From positions 62,001 through 126,000 of the forward strand of contig PBQA01000033.1 in assembly GCA_002724925.1 (NCBI GenBank): DNA of 64,000 nt. The letters run 5' to 3'. Below the pieces are notes generated by a model. That model saw only the letters and a program-made list of their open reading frames with translations, had not been told where the DNA came from and did not search any database. Both the position numbers and the translations under genes were made by a program. Within the stretch, counting starts at the first letter, position 1, and every line of letters starts with the position of its first letter. The DNA comes from Oceanospirillaceae bacterium. Lineage in GTDB: Bacteria > Pseudomonadota > Gammaproteobacteria > Pseudomonadales > Oceanobacteraceae. This document shows, piece by piece, positions 37,501-44,781 of this stretch.

Positions 37501-38168
37501 TTGGTATTCCGGATGAACTGGAAATTTTCGCCCGAAAAGAGATCAATAAAACGATTTTCCAGGTTGCCGTTCAGGTACCTATTATTCCAGGCATTGTCGC
37601 AGAAGTTGGCGGTGGCCTTTCCGCCATTGCCGGTATCGGACCGGGTGTTATCGACGAGCTCAAGATTGGTATCGAATACAACCCGGCCCGGGAGCAGGAT
37701 ACTAAGGTCACCGGCGATGCTCATCTCAGAGTACCAGCCGATGCAGGGTTACGCTTATCGGTCAGAGCTGGCATTGGCCTGGGTATTACAGGTGCAAGTG
37801 CGACTGGTGGCTTAGATATCGGTGGAACGTTAGGCATATCAGGCGCGGCTACGGCAGGTGTGCACATTGACTGGACGCCCGCTACCGGTCTGGACCTGAC
37901 AGCCGATCTCGAAGTTTATGCTCAACCTAGCTTTACCTTTGATATCGGCGGTTACGTCAGTGTTAAGGTCTTTGGGTGGAGCGTCTACGATGATCGCTTT
38001 GAATTTGCCTCTTATACATTCGGCTCTGATTATCGCTTTGGGATAAAACTGCCAGTACATTACAAAGAAGGCGAGCCGTTCGATATTTCCACCGATGATA
38101 TCGAATTTGAGATACCTGATATTAGTACCAACGACCTGCTTAAAGGTCTGATTTCGAGGATTACCTGA
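34560..38168 (+). CDS. DUF4157-domain protein with HNH-like motif, probable eCIS cargo
   Basis: 1202 aa. In order: a lysine-rich start (1-45); DPADSQEKEADKVA (44-57), the usual lead-in of DUF4157 proteins; about seven acidic VQTKLFR-EEEE repeats (92-172); the DUF4157 core with HELTH (H267, E268, H271) in LLAHELTHVV; a central segment with DHIVELQ (426-432) followed by GNSLQNMELLD (444-454), resembling an HNH/endonuclease VII nuclease core; and a long beta-rich repetitive part (about 680-1165). DUF4157 proteins are commonly carried by eCIS loci and are linked to cargo loading or processing. The nuclease reading is inference from the motif. No signal peptide. Confidence 0.8.
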   Translation: MESKSLSKKGNKATELANKKPARKKASQPEYLKKKIQKKMAVSDPADSQEKEADKVAADVKQNLQRGNDEPAVAARSVSSSTPSISRTEEDDVQAKLFRAEEEEAQTKVHREEEEVQTKVFREEEEEAAQTKLFRNIDELAQAKLYRQEEEEVAQTRLHRTEEDPVQTKLMRKERDEQKAHDEKMDEVEARIAQSRGNGSPLPDEVRQKMEQQFGKDFSRVVIHTDMQSDELCKELNARAFAIGNDIYFATGEFNPDSERGQELLAHELTHVVQTGSSIARTIFRKIAPEDTPAGNTAASSALTEMLNLRVPAIKQRHLSLYSQLASEGKLGRVAGYDRPHKGGDTTKQKRFWEKDIVFDEAEVGRKLGALTPAVSWPTNNRHQVRFQIKNDSKTYAYTRKSFLKKILKVPKWDREGNPVPQYQVDHIVELQTSGAHGTRYAVGNSLQNMELLDQPSNSSSGSTIMSGIHERVDNYIKTLDESTRPTKKDWLKDHSIYFDQVTVDSSMGKSEGNSSWWTLDEIKALSPLDALKGAPPITYEGDDRSFALFSGKGGIEVGRFGHAREATEFSPRGRSSRSLAGMVISSITLNDKAEQDNLQSEGVHIGKLNGRWDLPEKWAPENTDVELMLFGLGPYAGYVVPPANLPADFEPTSPAIFSDIEIGSEGFMAEGEIPKPTIPLLENLSIGASWIGSDVMLRAEYSPQDLKIPMPGLTINGGSIGLFYSGQEGFGVDGTIFVEVSKLGEGSLTAGYSQRSGFFAEGTFDFDSKLFDEASATLRYRDKTFSGDGTLKINSPDKIKGIKAAELQVSFSEEAFSAEGTVDPDIPGVQQAGLTVDYSEEEGLTIGGSLELTANPAIRSGSINVKVNKNGEEWKVSGEGTAQPDIPGIDSELNVGYEDGGFVAEFSGGFERGMLSGDVTVGVSNRAVGEDGKPSGDPLPGGELLVYGSGSATIQIAPWLQGTAGVKFDPNGEVTVSGEIGIPDELEIFARKEINKTIFQVAVQVPIIPGIVAEVGGGLSAIAGIGPGVIDELKIGIEYNPAREQDTKVTGDAHLRVPADAGLRLSVRAGIGLGITGASATGGLDIGGTLGISGAATAGVHIDWTPATGLDLTADLEVYAQPSFTFDIGGYVSVKVFGWSVYDDRFEFASYTFGSDYRFGIKLPVHYKEGEPFDISTDDIEFEIPDISTNDLLKGLISRIT
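34833..35075 (+). repeat. acidic VQ-x-K-L-x-R-EEE repeats within the DUF4157 protein
   Basis: Residues 92-172 hold about seven imperfect units such as VQTKVFREEEE, AQTKLFRNIDE, AQAKLYRQEEEE and VQTKLMRKE, spaced 10-13 residues apart. Each joins a Q-x-K/R-L/V-x-R core to an acidic run. The DNA is purine-rich (GAAGAAGAG runs). Similar units precede the DUF4157 core in other eCIS cargo proteins as I recall them, so they may be a loading or adaptor segment. Confidence 0.75.
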
Positions 38169-39130
38169 TGACCCTTGCTGACCACCTTCAACAAGGCGTT
38201 GCGGCGCTTTCACAAGGCAATATCTCTGCAGCAGAAGAGCACTTTCGTACCGCAGTCGATATAGACCCGGACAATGCCAACGCTCATAACAATTTGGGTT
38301 TTGCGCTTGCGCAGCAACAAGAGTGGCAACCCGCACTCATTCATCTTCGTTCGGCACTTTCACTCGACCCGGATTCGTCCATGGCGCACTGTAATATCGG
38401 CCAGGTTCTGATTGCGACAGGCGACACCAATACCGGGATGACACACATTGAGACTGCTGTTCAGAAGAATCCTGAGAATGCTATTGCCTGGGATACCCTC
38501 GCCCGCTTCCGGGTTCTGGCTGCAGATTTCACTACCGCTGAATACGCCGCGCAGCGAGCTATTGGTATTGCACCCGGAGAGAGTAGCTTCTATGTTCGCC
38601 TTGGCATAACGCAAGCCGCTCAGAGACGTTTCAAAGACGCTCTCTCCCAGTACCAGAAAGCGCTGGAGCTGAATCCGTCGAATTCAGAGGCTTGGGCCCA
38701 GGCCGGCATCACCAGCTTTATGATGAACAATATTGGCGATGCAAAAGAAGCACTTCAGCGAGCTCTTGCCCTGAACCCCTCGGATACCAATGCGCGACGT
38801 CATCTGGCGCTGGCTGCACTGACTCAAGGCGATAAGGAAGCGGCCATCGACCACTTTCAAACCATTTTGAGGCAAACGCCCAATGACCAGAATGCGATAC
38901 TCGAATTGGCCGTTCTGTATATTTCAGAATACCTTGATTCAGAAGCCCGCGAATTACTCAACAAACTGACGGAGACATCGAGACAAAGTCCACGATGCCG
39001 TTATTACCATGGCCTTTTGTTGCGAAGAGAAGGTTTCACGGAACAGGCAGAAGAAGTATTAAACGCCTTGGCTCACGAAGATAACGATTACGCCATTCGC
39101 GCGGCCAGACTGACAGAAACTGTGCACTGA
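38168..39130 (+). CDS. tetratricopeptide repeat protein, last gene of the eCIS operon
   Basis: 320 aa. Seven or eight TPR units cover most of the length, for example AEEHFRTAVDIDPDNANAH, ALSQYQKALELNPSNSEAW and AKEALQRALALNPSDTNAR. No signal peptide, so it is cytosolic. The ATG overlaps the stop of the DUF4157 gene, which ties its expression to that protein. TPR proteins bind partners; a chaperone or loading-factor role for the large cargo protein, or an antitoxin role, are possibilities from context only. Confidence 0.88.
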   Translation: MTLADHLQQGVAALSQGNISAAEEHFRTAVDIDPDNANAHNNLGFALAQQQEWQPALIHLRSALSLDPDSSMAHCNIGQVLIATGDTNTGMTHIETAVQKNPENAIAWDTLARFRVLAADFTTAEYAAQRAIGIAPGESSFYVRLGITQAAQRRFKDALSQYQKALELNPSNSEAWAQAGITSFMMNNIGDAKEALQRALALNPSDTNARRHLALAALTQGDKEAAIDHFQTILRQTPNDQNAILELAVLYISEYLDSEARELLNKLTETSRQSPRCRYYHGLLLRREGFTEQAEEVLNALAHEDNDYAIRAARLTETVH

Positions 39131-39215
39131 GTGTGCAGTTTCAAGTCTTCGACGCTTAGAAAAGGATCCTGTATCAACATGGATCTTAGCGATTTAATAG
39201 ATTCTGAAAATCAGG

Positions 39216-39231
39216 TTTCTCAGACGAGAAA
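39216..39231 (-). terminator. weak hairpin after tRNA-Lys
   Basis: On the minus strand TTTCTC and GAGAAA form a short stem around a 4-nt loop 8 bases beyond the tRNA CCA end, followed within a few bases by TTTT. This is a weak candidate terminator for the tRNA-Lys transcript. Confidence 0.3.
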
Positions 39232-39238
39232 GGAAAGG

Positions 39239-39314
39239 TGGTGGGTCGTGCTGGATTCGAACCAGCGACCAATTGGTTAAAAGCCAACTGCTCTACCAAC
39301 TGAGCTAACGACCC
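39239..39314 (-). tRNA. tRNA-Lys (anticodon UUU), copy 1
   Basis: 76 nt including encoded CCA. On the minus strand the acceptor GGGTCGT pairs with ACGACCC. The D arm is GCTC/GAGC, the anticodon loop is CTTTTAA giving UUU, and the T arm GCTGG-TTCGAAT-CCAGC is canonical. It is identical to the copy at 39402. It has its own sigma-70-like promoter at 39329-39356. Its 3' end faces the eCIS locus, the usual orientation of a tRNA used as an integration site. Confidence 0.98.
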
Positions 39315-39328
39315 CCAGTTGCTGCTGC

Positions 39329-39356
39329 ATTCTACAGAATGCTTTGAAAATGTCAA
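39329..39356 (-). promoter_or_regulatory. sigma-70-like promoter of tRNA-Lys copy 1
   Basis: On the minus strand TTGACA (39351-39356) and TAGAAT (39329-39334) are separated by 16 nt. The -35 is a full match and the -10 matches five of six. Transcription would begin a few bases before the tRNA 5' end at 39314. Confidence 0.7.
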
Positions 39357-39401
39357 CAATTTCAGCAACTTAACTCCTTCAACCCACCTGACGTGTGGAG
39401 G

Positions 39402-39477
39402 TGGTGGGTCGTGCTGGATTCGAACCAGCGACCAATTGGTTAAAAGCCAACTGCTCTACCAACTGAGCTAACGACCC
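39402..39477 (-). tRNA. tRNA-Lys (anticodon UUU), copy 2
   Basis: 76 nt with encoded CCA, identical in sequence to the copy at 39239-39314 and 163 bp from it. Both are preceded by the same three bases (AGG) at the CCA side, so the direct repeat is 79 bp, after which the flanks diverge. It has its own promoter at 39491-39518. The pair could be a simple tandem duplication or the trace of an integration event that duplicated the tRNA. Confidence 0.98.
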
Positions 39478-39490
39478 GAAGGAGCCGCGT

Positions 39491-39518
39491 ATATTACTGA
39501 TATTTTCGCGGCTGACAA
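39491..39518 (-). promoter_or_regulatory. sigma-70-like promoter of tRNA-Lys copy 2
   Basis: On the minus strand TTGTCA (39513-39518) and TAATAT (39491-39496) lie 16 nt apart, 14 bp before the tRNA 5' end. Both boxes are close to consensus. Confidence 0.65.
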
Positions 39519-39572
39519 CCCTTTTTCTGAAAAAAGTTTCAGATTCAGTAACTTAGACCCTGACAGCCCGTA

Positions 39573-40355
39573 TTACTGTGACATTTTCTTCAGGTATGCC
39601 TGTGCCAGAGAAACGGTACTGTCGCTCTTGCCGGCGTACTGGCTGATGACTTCATGCAACAACGCCTTGCTCTCTGCCTTTTTACCCGACTTGTCGAGCA
39701 CTACAGCAAGCTTGTATGAAGCATCCGCGGCTTTCGAGTGATCATTGTGATCCTCTTTCACGGTTCGGAAGCGTGCTTCCGCAACGTCGAGCTTACCCTC
39801 AACCATGCTGACTTCACCTGCCCAGTAAATTGCATTTACGGCCAAGGCATTGCCGGCGTAGTTTTCAGCAAAGCTATCGAAGGCCTCACGCGCTTCGGAA
39901 AACTTCTTATCCCGCACCAGCTGCATCGCTGACTTATAGGCCTCTCCTGCAGGCGGGAGATCCTGACCTGTAGTATCAGTCGCACTGTTTGTAACCTCTT
40001 GCTGCTCAGCGACTGGTTGTGCCAGTGTCAGCGCAGAAATCCGGCTATCGAGGTCCAGGTAGCGATCTTGCTGTGACGCTTCCATTCGCTTCACTTTGGC
40101 TTGCTGTTCTTCAAGCTGACCGCGTAAAGAGGCGATTTCCATCTTCATCTGCTCAACCTGGAGCATCAGTTCAGTCAGGAGATCTCCACCGGAGTTGGCG
40201 GATGGGGCAAGGATCGGGGATTGATCGGGAGTAACGACGGGTTCAGAACTGGCCGGGGCAACCACTTGGGTTGACCCGACCGATACCCAGCCGTCATCTG
40301 AAAGCGCGCTGACAGACGAGGCTGCCAGCGCCAGAGTAACGACAAGCCGCTTCAT
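39573..40355 (-). CDS. cpoB: cell division coordinator CpoB (YbgF)
   Basis: 260 aa. Signal peptide (about residues 1-19), an N-terminal coiled coil (about 55-95, LMLQVEQMKMEIASLRGQL) used for trimerisation, a linker, and a C-terminal TPR domain (about 140-255) with AEARFRTVKEDHNDH and ADASYKLAVVLDKSG. CpoB works in the periplasm with the Tol-Pal system to coordinate peptidoglycan synthesis and outer membrane constriction. It is the last gene of the tol-pal run and overlaps the pal stop by 1 nt. Confidence 0.95.
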   Translation of the reverse strand: MKRLVVTLALAASSVSALSDDGWVSVGSTQVVAPASSEPVVTPDQSPILAPSANSGGDLLTELMLQVEQMKMEIASLRGQLEEQQAKVKRMEASQQDRYLDLDSRISALTLAQPVAEQQEVTNSATDTTGQDLPPAGEAYKSAMQLVRDKKFSEAREAFDSFAENYAGNALAVNAIYWAGEVSMVEGKLDVAEARFRTVKEDHNDHSKAADASYKLAVVLDKSGKKAESKALLHEVISQYAGKSDSTVSLAQAYLKKMSQ

Positions 40356-40918
40356 TAACGGCTCTGGTATTTAACTTCTACGCGACGGTTCTTAGCGTAT
40401 GCAGAGCTGGTGCTACCAGTAACTGCTGGCTTCTCTTCACCAAAGCTAACAACTTTGACCTGGCTTGAAGAAGCACCTTTCGCCATCAGGAACTGACGAA
40501 CAGCGATTGCACGACGCTCACCCAGAGCCAGGTTGTATTCAGGAGTACCGCGCTCATCAGCGTGACCTTCCAGAACAATACGTGCGCTTGAGTTTGATGC
40601 CAGGTACGCAGCGTGTGCACTCAGAGCGGCTTTGCCAGACTCTTTGATGCTTGACTGGTCAAAGTCAAAGTAGAAAACAGTGATGTCCAGCAGAGCCTGC
40701 TGAGCCGCTTTTTCAGCGTCTGACATCATTTGTTCACCCTGCAGTGACGCAGACTCAACACCAGTAGTAGCGCTATCAGCTGCTTCGTTTGCCTGCTGTT
40801 CGGTAGCAGTCGTTGCAGCGCCTGCACCCTCTTCCAGGTCACCATTGTTGGCACATGCAGTTACCAGAAGTGCGCCGAAGGCGATACCCAGTGCTTTGTA
40901 CAGTGCTGTTTTTTGCAT
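40355..40918 (-). CDS. pal: peptidoglycan-associated lipoprotein Pal
   Basis: 187 aa. Lipoprotein signal with lipobox LVTAC (Cys22), a short linker rich in A, T, E and Q, and a C-terminal OmpA-like peptidoglycan-binding domain (about 75-187) with FYFDFDQSSIK, EGHADERGTPEYN and RRVEVKY. It anchors the outer membrane to peptidoglycan and binds TolB. Confidence 0.98.
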   Translation of the reverse strand: MQKTALYKALGIAFGALLVTACANNGDLEEGAGAATTATEQQANEAADSATTGVESASLQGEQMMSDAEKAAQQALLDITVFYFDFDQSSIKESGKAALSAHAAYLASNSSARIVLEGHADERGTPEYNLALGERRAIAVRQFLMAKGASSSQVKVVSFGEEKPAVTGSTSSAYAKNRRVEVKYQSR

Positions 40919-40953
40919 AGTTGCTTCTTCCCAATTGTGGTTAGTAGTTCAGA

Positions 40954-42234
40954 TTAATTCAGTATCGGAGACCAGGCCGGTTCGCGTACGTCTCCGAATC
41001 TGGATGGCAGCCGGAATTTTACTTCCCCATCCACCGATACTGCCGCCAGAATACTTCGTTCTTTCTCAGTTGCCGCATAAATTACCATACTTCCGTTGGG
41101 GGCAACACTAGGCGATTCGTCCAAATTCGTGTCCCGGGTCAGTATTCTTACCCGGCCACTTTCCATGTCCTGAGAAGCGATATGAAACTGGTCTCCGTTA
41201 CCGTGTACGTAGACCATTTTGCGGCCATCTGCGGTCATTCTCGCTCTGGCATTGTACCGGCCTTCAAAGGTGACCCGCTCTACCGAGCCATCGATAGTGT
41301 CCAGTTTGTAAATCTGCGGCCCACCAGCCCGGCTGGAGGTGAACAGAATATGGCGATTATCGGTCATCCACTGCGGTTCAGTATCAATGCCATAGTGTTT
41401 GGTAATTCTTTCCGCCTTACGGGTGTTCAGATCCATCACGTAAATATCCGGGTTACCCAACCTTGAGTGTACAAAGGCCAATTTGGTTCCATCGGATGAG
41501 AAAGATGGCGCACTATTTGATCCATCCCATGCTACGACTTTTTCACGTTTCCCGGTTGCCAGCTCCTGGAAAAAGATTTCGCTCTGTCCATTTTCAAAAG
41601 AAACGTACGCTACTTTTTTGCCGTCAGGAGACCAGGTCGGCGACAGGATAGGTTCGTCTGAACGGAAGATAAGCTGCTCCCGGGCACCGTCTGCGTCGGC
41701 AAAGTTCAGGTTAAAACGTGAACGTTCCCGGTTAGTAGTGACGTAAACCATCTTGGTCGAAAATACCCCCGGGATACCAGTCAGCTGCCCGAAAATATGA
41801 TCGCTGATGTAATGCGCAAGATCCCGCAGCTGCGTCGCCTTCCCTTTAACACGGTGATGAATCATAGTTCGCTGCTGATGAACGTCCAGCACCTGAAATT
41901 CGACAGCGTATCCACCTTCTGCGGAACTTATCTGGCCAACTACCAGATAATCCTGTTTCAGCCGCTGCCAGTCGACGTAATTTACGTCTTGTGGAGTGTG
42001 CGGCGTCGCCAGCATAAGAGAGCGATCCAGCGTGCGGAAATACCCCGAGCTTCCGAGGTCATTATTAACTATGCCGCTGATGTCTTCTGGCAGTTCCAGT
42101 GCTCCGTTCCATTCGAAAGGCACAACAGAAATCGGCAAAGCGCTCTGTCTGCCCTGCGTTACTTCAATCACTAATTCTGCGTGTGCGACCTGGCCTAATA
42201 CCAGCGCCAGTACAAATAATACTCGTGTTACCAA
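40954..42234 (-). CDS. tolB: Tol-Pal system beta-propeller protein TolB
   Basis: 426 aa. Signal peptide (about 1-18), an N-terminal alpha/beta domain, then the beta propeller with repeats such as [19 protein letters not shown] and [19 protein letters not shown]. TolB is periplasmic and links TolA and Pal. Overlaps the tolA stop by 7 nt. Confidence 0.98.
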   Translation of the reverse strand: MVTRVLFVLALVLGQVAHAELVIEVTQGRQSALPISVVPFEWNGALELPEDISGIVNNDLGSSGYFRTLDRSLMLATPHTPQDVNYVDWQRLKQDYLVVGQISSAEGGYAVEFQVLDVHQQRTMIHHRVKGKATQLRDLAHYISDHIFGQLTGIPGVFSTKMVYVTTNRERSRFNLNFADADGAREQLIFRSDEPILSPTWSPDGKKVAYVSFENGQSEIFFQELATGKREKVVAWDGSNSAPSFSSDGTKLAFVHSRLGNPDIYVMDLNTRKAERITKHYGIDTEPQWMTDNRHILFTSSRAGGPQIYKLDTIDGSVERVTFEGRYNARARMTADGRKMVYVHGNGDQFHIASQDMESGRVRILTRDTNLDESPSVAPNGSMVIYAATEKERSILAAVSVDGEVKFRLPSRFGDVREPAWSPILN

Positions 42235-43190
42235 GAGGCATTCTCCGGTCTGAATTTCATGGTTAAGCGTCGGAAGTTTTTCTCAAACACCCGAATATCG
42301 TCAGGCACAGGAAGCGGCGATGCTTTCAGAATCGCCTGCTCTACCGAACGGTCCAGTGCATCATTGCCACTGCTACGCGTTACGGTGGCGGAAATAACTT
42401 CACCGGTGGGCACCATAACAAGACGTACTTCAACTTCCAGTTCGGCACTGACATTCGGTGGATAGTTCCAGACGGACGCTACTTGTGCGCGAATAAGATC
42501 CTGATACTCCGCCGTCATCTGGGCCGCTTTTTCTGCCGCTTCGGCAGCGCGCGCAGCCTCTTCCTGTCGGCGTATTTCCGCCTCTGCCTGCTCAAGTGCC
42601 ATTTGTTCCATCAATGCTTGTTCAGCTGCAGCCTGCTCCCGCGCCGCTTTTTCGGCAGCGGCTTTTTCTGCCGCCGCCTTTTCGCGTGCTGCTTTTTCTT
42701 TCGCGGCCTTCTCTTTGGCCGCTTTTTCTCTTGCTAATTTTTCCGCTGCGGCTTTTTCTTTAGCTGCCTTCTCTTCAGCAGCTTTCTGGCGCGCTCTTTG
42801 TTCGGCTTCGGCTTTCTCTTTTGCAGCCTTGTCAGCCGCAGCTTTATCTCGAGCGGCTTTTTCTTTTGCTGCTTTTTCTTTTGCTGCTTTTTCTTTCGCT
42901 GCTTTTTCTTTCGCTGCTTTTTCGCGGGCAGCCTTCTCTCGCGCTGCTTTTTCGCGCGCGAGCTTTTGCTGCCGCAGACGTTCAGCTTCACGCTGGCGCT
43001 GCAGATCTCGCTCTTTTGCCGCCTTGTTCTCTTCCTGAACAACTTTCGCAATCATGTGCGGTGGAACAGGCTCAGACATCACCGGCTTATCACGCTGCCA
43101 CTCGCTCACCAGCAGGATAACGGCGACCAGGTGAATGACTACGGCACCTACAACTGGCAGGGTATAACTGCCGGGCTCGCGCCAATTCAT
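42228..43190 (-). CDS. tolA: Tol-Pal system protein TolA
   Basis: 320 aa. One N-terminal membrane segment (about residues 13-30, [16 protein letters not shown]), then a long helical domain II of K-A-A-x-E-K repeats (about 52-215), then the C-terminal domain III (about 225-320) that contacts TolB and Pal. TolA spans the periplasm and transmits proton-motive energy from TolQR. It is 2 bp upstream of the tolR stop within the tol operon. Confidence 0.97.
   Translation of the reverse strand: MNWREPGSYTLPVVGAVVIHLVAVILLVSEWQRDKPVMSEPVPPHMIAKVVQEENKAAKERDLQRQREAERLRQQKLAREKAAREKAAREKAAKEKAAKEKAAKEKAAKEKAARDKAAADKAAKEKAEAEQRARQKAAEEKAAKEKAAAEKLAREKAAKEKAAKEKAAREKAAAEKAAAEKAAREQAAAEQALMEQMALEQAEAEIRRQEEAARAAEAAEKAAQMTAEYQDLIRAQVASVWNYPPNVSAELEVEVRLVMVPTGEVISATVTRSSGNDALDRSVEQAILKASPLPVPDDIRVFEKNFRRLTMKFRPENASW
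42560..43030 (-). repeat. coding low-complexity repeat of TolA domain II
   Basis: Tandem and imperfect repeats of 12-15 bp encode K-A-A-K-E-K and similar units. They create long open frames on the other strand (42715-43226) that are artefacts of the repeat, not genes. Such repeats can vary in number by slippage. Confidence 0.85.
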
Positions 43191-43191
43191 A

Positions 43192-43641
43192 TCAGGGGCG
43201 AGCCTCCGGATCTGGCGCTTCGGTGACGAGGCCGACGTTGGTAATTCCTGCCCCCTGAAGGTTCCCCATCAGCAGCACCACCTTACCGTACGGCACAGAC
43301 TCATCACCGCGAATCATGTAGCGAGTGTCCGGCTGAGCTTTCAGTAACTTTCCTGCGTAATCTGTCACGTCAGTCAGAGACATTGGCTCTGGGTCTTCTT
43401 CCCCACGCTCAACGTAATAAAGACCATCTGAACTGACCGAAATCATCACTGTTGTGTCGTCCGGATCAATTTCGGTCGGCGTGGAGTCAACATCAGGCAG
43501 GTTCACGGGCACAGATTGCACCAACATGGGCGCAGTCACCATGAAAATAATGAGAAGAACCAGCATCACGTCGATGTAAGGAACAACGTTGATCTCCGCC
43601 ATTGGGCGGCGTTTCGTCATTTGCTGCTGAAGCGGTTCCAT
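43192..43641 (-). CDS. tolR: Tol-Pal system protein TolR
   Basis: 149 aa. Single N-terminal membrane helix (about residues 20-40) with the proton-path aspartate in [18 protein letters not shown], then a periplasmic domain with [14 protein letters not shown]. Part of the TolQR proton-driven motor. It is 1 bp from tolQ and tolA on either side, so cotranscribed. Confidence 0.97.
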   Translation of the reverse strand: MEPLQQQMTKRRPMAEINVVPYIDVMLVLLIIFMVTAPMLVQSVPVNLPDVDSTPTEIDPDDTTVMISVSSDGLYYVERGEEDPEPMSLTDVTDYAGKLLKAQPDTRYMIRGDESVPYGKVVLLMGNLQGAGITNVGLVTEAPDPEARP

Positions 43642-44348
43642 CAGAGAGCCTCCGCTCCGGCACGCTGAGTCTGACTTACCTTGTGCGCCTGGCGATACAG
43701 CAGAGCACTGAATTCATCGGCAAAAGTGACGAGAGCCGTCTGGAACTTCTCGGTTTTAACGACGTAACGGTTATAGAAAATTACCGCAGGAATCGCCGCC
43801 AGCAGACCCATAGCCGTCGCGACCAGAGCTTCAGAAATACCCGGTGCTACCGTTGCAATCGTTGCTTGCTTCACACTGGCTAAGCCCTGGAAGGAGTGCA
43901 TAATGCCCCATACAGTACCGAACAGACCGACGTACGGGCTGGTCGAGCCAATGGTTGCCAGCATTGGCAGATGATTTTCCAGCTCTTCGGTTTCCCGGGT
44001 AATCGCGATGCGCATGGCACGCTGAACACCCGCCATCATGGCTTCAGGATCCCCCGGGCTTTGTTGACGCATTTTTCCGAACTCTTTCAGGCCGGCCATA
44101 AAGACTTTTTCGGCAGACGAATTTTCTGGCTGCTGCTGGCACTCACGATAGAGGTCGTTGAGGTCAATACCTGACCAGAAACGCTCTTCAAACTGACGCA
44201 TAGATTGCTCAGTGGCAGAAATCAGGCGACCGCGTTGAATAATAATGACCCAACTTAATACTGACGCTGCCACCAGCATCAGCATCACCAGCTGTACTAC
44301 AAAACTCGCATTTAAAATAAGATGCGTAATTGAAACCGACTCGTTCAC
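43641..44348 (-). CDS. tolQ: Tol-Pal system protein TolQ
   Basis: 235 aa. Three membrane helices (about residues 17-37, 135-158 and 172-195), with the signature LATIGSTSPYVGLFGTVWGIM and PGISEALVATAMGLLAAIPAV. Inner membrane motor subunit homologous to ExbB and MotA. Confidence 0.98.
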   Translation of the reverse strand: MNESVSITHLILNASFVVQLVMLMLVAASVLSWVIIIQRGRLISATEQSMRQFEERFWSGIDLNDLYRECQQQPENSSAEKVFMAGLKEFGKMRQQSPGDPEAMMAGVQRAMRIAITRETEELENHLPMLATIGSTSPYVGLFGTVWGIMHSFQGLASVKQATIATVAPGISEALVATAMGLLAAIPAVIFYNRYVVKTEKFQTALVTFADEFSALLYRQAHKVSQTQRAGAEAL

Positions 44349-44358
44349 TTTGGCTCCG

Positions 44359-44781
44359 TTAGGTTTTCATCAGGGCAACGATATCAGCAGGTATTGCTGC
44401 AGGCCGCCCTTCGTTGTTAATACACGCGACACGCACCTGCGCATCGACTAAAAGTTCTTCGATTCGTTCTTCCGTTTTTTCCGCTGATTCAGACCGCCGG
44501 ATCACCGTCTGGTTCAACGTCATCCCGGCTTTCGTTATTTCAGCTAACTCTGTTGTCGCGACTATCTGGTCATCTAATACGGCTGCTTTGCGATATCGGA
44601 TGTTGAGATCCCGAACAACAAAACGGACTCCCGCCTGCATCAGAGCTTGCTGCTCAAAACCGAGTGAGCGCAGCCATTCGCTTCGGGCACGCTCCATATA
44701 GCGCAGGTAGTTGGCGTAAAACACGATACCACCGGCGTCCGTATCTTCGATATAGACTCTCAGGGGCCATTCAAACGCCAT
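44359..44781 (-). CDS. ybgC: acyl-CoA thioesterase YbgC
   Basis: 140 aa from ATG 44781 ([15 protein letters not shown]), chosen because it gives the normal hotdog-fold length; a 25-residue upstream extension would run through ruvB coding sequence. The motif [22 protein letters not shown] holds the catalytic aspartate. It overlaps the ruvB stop by 11 nt and heads the tol genes, as in E. coli. YbgC hydrolyses acyl-CoA or acyl-ACP and is linked to phospholipid metabolism. Confidence 0.93.
   Translation of the reverse strand: MAFEWPLRVYIEDTDAGGIVFYANYLRYMERARSEWLRSLGFEQQALMQAGVRFVVRDLNIRYRKAAVLDDQIVATTELAEITKAGMTLNQTVIRRSESAEKTEERIEELLVDAQVRVACINNEGRPAAIPADIVALMKT

Noticed and set aside
8818-39130. 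Prophage or R-type pyocin
   Set aside because: DUF4255, CIS tape measure, AAA+ ATPase and DUF4157 proteins are eCIS hallmarks, and no capsid, terminase, holin, lysin or integrase is seen.
8818-39130. Type VI secretion system
   Set aside because: No TssJ/L/M membrane complex and no ClpV; the clpB gene at 47542 is the housekeeping type with a heat-shock promoter and is not in the cluster.
39131-39238. Attachment-site repeat of the tRNA-Lys 3' end at the left border
   Set aside because: I looked in 8060-8817 for the TGGTGGGTCGTG sequence and found no copy; no att pair is claimed.
42715-43226. Long plus-strand frames opposite tolA
   Set aside because: They are reverse readings of the TolA K-A-A-E repeats and give Ala/Phe/Ser- or Cys/Phe-rich products; not genes.
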